Assembly: GCA_050084985.1 (NCBI GenBank)
Contig: JBITNC010000001.1
Location: 133,734,001 to 133,798,000 of the forward strand
Direction: 5' to 3'
DNA length: 64,000 bases
Origin: Nageia nagi
Taxonomy: Eukaryota > Pinophyta
Part shown: in pieces, positions 61,023 to 64,000 of the stretch
Position numbering within the stretch: position 1 is the first letter of the stretch
How the letters are laid out: the number at the start of each line of letters is the position of its first letter
Translations under genes and position numbers: made by a program
The notes under the pieces: model-generated
What the model was told of the DNA's origin: nothing
Seen by the model: only the letters and a program-made list of their open reading frames with translations
Databases searched by the model: none

Positions 61023-61936
61023 TTTATCAAATACAACTTGCAACCTATCTCATTTTGAGTACAAATTTTCATGAATTGATATTATTCATTTTACAAGTAG
61101 AAAAATCAATATTATCATATGGATAGTAGAAATTTTGAAAGGATACGCTATGCTTGTATGAAAAAACCATATAAACATGGTCCTTTTATAAAATACTTAC
61201 ATGAGACCAATGAAGATAGGCATGAGACTACACACACACACACACACATGCATTTAAATAAATGCTCGCTTGATTTTTAGTGTGAATAATGAAATATACG
61301 AATTTGAAATATATTAATGAGATGTACAAAGAAAAAAGAGAATACTCTCATGTGCATCTTTCAAATTAATAATCATTGAATAAGTCAATTTATTTGGAGA
61401 CAATCACACACTAATAATAAAAAAGTATAATCATTCATAAAATGATATAATAATTGCTTATATATTTATTTCAAAGAAAGAGGCCTACGAGATTTCATCA
61501 TTTTCCATTTCTCATATATTTCATGCCAATGAGTTACATGTAAATCTTGAGGGGTAGAAAGTGATAAAACATTAAAGTATCTATAAATAAACTAAATCTA
61601 TTAGTTTCTTTTATGTAATTCATCTTTGAAAATTTCTTTTCACAAATTGTTGTACTTGCTATAATGGTAAGAATTATTTACCAAATTCATATCAAATTTA
61701 GAAAATGAATAAGACTATTCAACTTCACCTCCACATTGTTCCCATGGAATATAGTTTTTGTTCAATATCCTATATGAAGAATTACAACAAAACTTTATAA
61801 TTCACCTTTGCATTTTTTGTATCAACAAGTGAAGAATCTTCTACATTAAACTTTGCACATAATTATTCTACCCACAAACTTATTTTTGAATCTCTTCTAT
61901 CTTTTTCATCTAAGTAATGATTTGTTGCATTAAATA

Positions 61937-62427
61937 TGTTAGAATGTATAATGCATTATTGTAAAGGTTATGTAATAATATTCTATGTAAGTTCACTAAT
62001 ACTTAAGGGTATTATTTGATACCTTAAGTATTTAAATGAATATGATAATGTAACTTGTCCTACACTCCATGTCATGAGCATGCCCCTTGGGTAAAAGGAT
62101 GTGCATGTCATGCTTTTGTTCATTGCATATCCAAAGGGGGATTTTGGCCTATAAATAAAAGGCTTTCTCTTTGTGATCACACACCAATTTGTGGAGTAAA
62201 GCTATGCTATATGATAGTGTTTAGGATATGAGTTAGGAGAATTATAAGATATTCATGTTTGTGAATGAAGTGAGATCTAGTTAGTGGATGTACTCCTAGT
62301 TGGAGGAACCACTTACATCTTGTGTTATCTTTGTGAGATTACTTTATGAGTTTTTTAGATGTGTATTGTGACCTTGCATTTGATCTTAGGATTTTATAGT
62401 TGTTTATGTTATAGTTCAATTCTATCA
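61937..62427 (+). mobile_element. Solo LTR in repeat B3 (491 bp)
   Basis: Same insertion as 39103-39593 and 56906-57367; TATA box kept. Confidence 0.88.
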
Positions 62428-62883
62428 AAAAATATAGTAAATCCATAAAACTATAATTAAGACAATCAACCACTTTGTCAATTTTTTTTTACCAAAATGT
62501 AAGTAATTATCTATAGTACTCAATCTAGGCCCAATCAATTCATATTGTAGTAAATGGATATGTGAAACACTTAAATTGTGATCAAATACTAAATCTCCAT
62601 ATTTACTATTTTTTAAAAATGATGACATCTATCAATCACACGCACCAAAATTAGTTTTCAATTTTTTTTATAAAGAAAATCAATAAGAATTTCCAAATGA
62701 ATCCCAATAGAAGTAATGTCAATATGATTTTGTTGAAAATTTTTACTTAATTTATTCAACTCAAATAAAACATCAACAAACAAATTAATGCAAAATTGAA
62801 CTTGGAAAATGGTTCCCATTTGGTACATCCTTGCTTCATTTTATCTCCAATCCTATAATAATGTTAACATGATTTTGATAAGC

Positions 62884-63479
62884 CTTTCCATGACTTGTCA
62901 TCTTAAAAGCCATCAAATTAAATGAATCTAGAACACTCGTAATTTATCTATATTAAATTGATCCATTAAGTCTTCAATCTCTCCATGTATTTTTGTTGAT
63001 TTTCCTAATCATGCATATATTTTATTTATCAAATGTTCAATATATTCGGATTATAGAAAATAATTTGAACCATTTGTTATAGCTAATACCTCACAATGTG
63101 TAATAAAATGAATTCATAGTGTAGTCTCTAAATAATTATTTACAATAAAGAAGTATAGTGAATAAAGAGCTACAATACATAAGTGCAAGATACTTATCAT
63201 GGCTTCTTGAATAATACTAAGAAAGTGTACACTTGATATGAGAGAAAAACAATCCTAAGGATATGATATAATATATAGAGGATTAGATCAGATCTAGGAT
63301 GAAGCTTGTGATGGATATTCAATAATCCATATCTATACTCTATGTACTTCAGATTTGTCACTCTGGATCATGAAGTGGAATGATATGTACATCATGTTCA
63401 TAATCTTATCACATTGTGAGAGAACTAACTCTAACTGACTAAATTTCTCTACTACCAAGATCTCACTAAAGCTCTTTAA
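62884..63479. other. AT-rich flank, nothing recognised
   Basis: Sequence outside the duplication; no coding frame. Confidence 0.5.
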
Positions 63480-63974
63480 AATATCATTATAATAGTATAA
63501 ATATAATAACCAATCTCACAAATTTAATACCAATACAAAGTGGTTCCTCAAACCATAGGAGTACATCCACTAATCTAAGAGCTTATTCTTAAAGTGCACT
63601 CTCTTACAACAACTCTTTCTCACTTCTCCTAAAAATCTTAGAGCATAAATTTTCCACAAACTTGAGTGAGTAATATTAAGGAGAGGGTTCTCTATTTATA
63701 GGCCAAAATCCTCTCTTGGATCACTCCTTTAACCATTGTACAATATCATGACATGCATCACCCTTTTACCCAAAGGGGCATTCTCATGAGGTGGAGTGTA
63801 GGAAAAGTTACATTATTTTATTTATAAATACTTAAAAGGTATCTATGGATACTTTTAAGTATGAGAGAATTTACATTATCATATTTAATAAATACTTAAG
63901 GTATTTTGGATACCTTTAAGTATTAAGTGAATTACATAAAGATAACTTACAATAATGGATTATATATTCCAACA
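63480..63974 (-). repeat. Copia-family 3' LTR, minus strand (left end approximate)
   Basis: The right end on the minus strand reads TGTTGGAATATATAATCC, and 63975-63988 is ACACTAAGGGAGAG, a polypurine tract. The TATA region CCTATAAATAGAGAACC (63687-63703, minus) matches the solo LTR. The element body lies beyond the right edge. Confidence 0.8.
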
Positions 63975-64000
63975 CTCTCCCTTAGTGTAATATTGGGGTA

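Larger units (their letters stand above)
59976..62820. repeat. Repeat B, copy 3
   Basis: Closest to copy 2. Contains (AT)25 at 60971-61020 and (CA) at about 61230-61248. Confidence 0.9.
57829..62883 (+). repeat. Tandem duplication unit 2 (5.05 kb)
   Basis: Second copy of 51641-57823, shorter because 1174 bp covering the rest of the UGT gene (unit 1 positions 52387-53560) is missing. After 62883 the sequence has no counterpart after unit 1, as expected at the outer end of a tandem duplication. Confidence 0.92.

Noticed and set aside
1-64000. CRISPR arrays, bacterial operons, organelle DNA insertions, tRNA or rRNA genes
   Set aside because: No regular short repeat-spacer array, no dense coding, and no tRNA cloverleaf or rRNA signature was seen on either strand. 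The tRNA-like words found are primer-binding sites.

Overview
Plant nuclear DNA, most likely from a gymnosperm with a large genome (inference: AT-rich sequence, old and heavily mutated LTR retrotransposons nested in one another, one clearly intact protein gene in 64 kb, and a UDP-glycosyltransferase gene with a short plant-type GT-AG intron). I see no tRNA, rRNA, CRISPR or bacterial features.

Layout. 1-8417 (- strand) is a decayed Ty3/gypsy polyprotein: gag, protease, an archaeal-type RNase H placed before the reverse transcriptase, RT, ordinary RNase H, integrase, and then a large unrecognised third ORF that runs off the left edge. 8418-11157 may be its leader, with two tandem arrays and an unrecognised ORF behind a possible primer-binding site at 11141. 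11699-15845 (- strand) is a young, almost intact non-autonomous LTR element with 5-bp target duplications, carrying a copia-type Gag head fused to a long acidic Cys/Glu-rich protein and no pol. 17349-19425 (+) is the end of a Ty1/copia element (RNase H, tail, polypurine tract, LTR), abutting a gag-only LTR element at 19433-23552 (+).

23.5-35.5 kb is mostly non-coding AT-rich DNA with a tandemly duplicated repeat (28.9-30.7 kb) and a possible secreted-protein pseudogene at 34.6 kb. 35.5-46.3 kb is a mosaic: a 1.7-kb direct repeat (D1, D2) flanks a 2.8-kb repeat (B1) containing a solo LTR, an inverted copia tail, a Ty3/gypsy pol remnant and an 836-bp LTR.

51.64-62.88 kb is a tandem duplication of about 6 kb. 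Unit 1 holds an intact two-exon UGT gene (481 aa, 51972-53493). Unit 2 holds the same promoter and first 138 codons, but a 1174-bp deletion has removed the rest. The 3' flank of both units (B2, B3) is the same repeat as B1, so that sequence exists three times while the gene exists once whole and once broken. The window ends in a minus-strand copia LTR (about 63480-63974) of the same family as those at 18959 and 39103.

The most unusual items are the RNase H between protease and RT, the hidden ORF3 whose stops all look like methyl-cytosine deamination, and the Gag plus acidic-protein non-autonomous element. All readings were made by eye; no similarity search was run.
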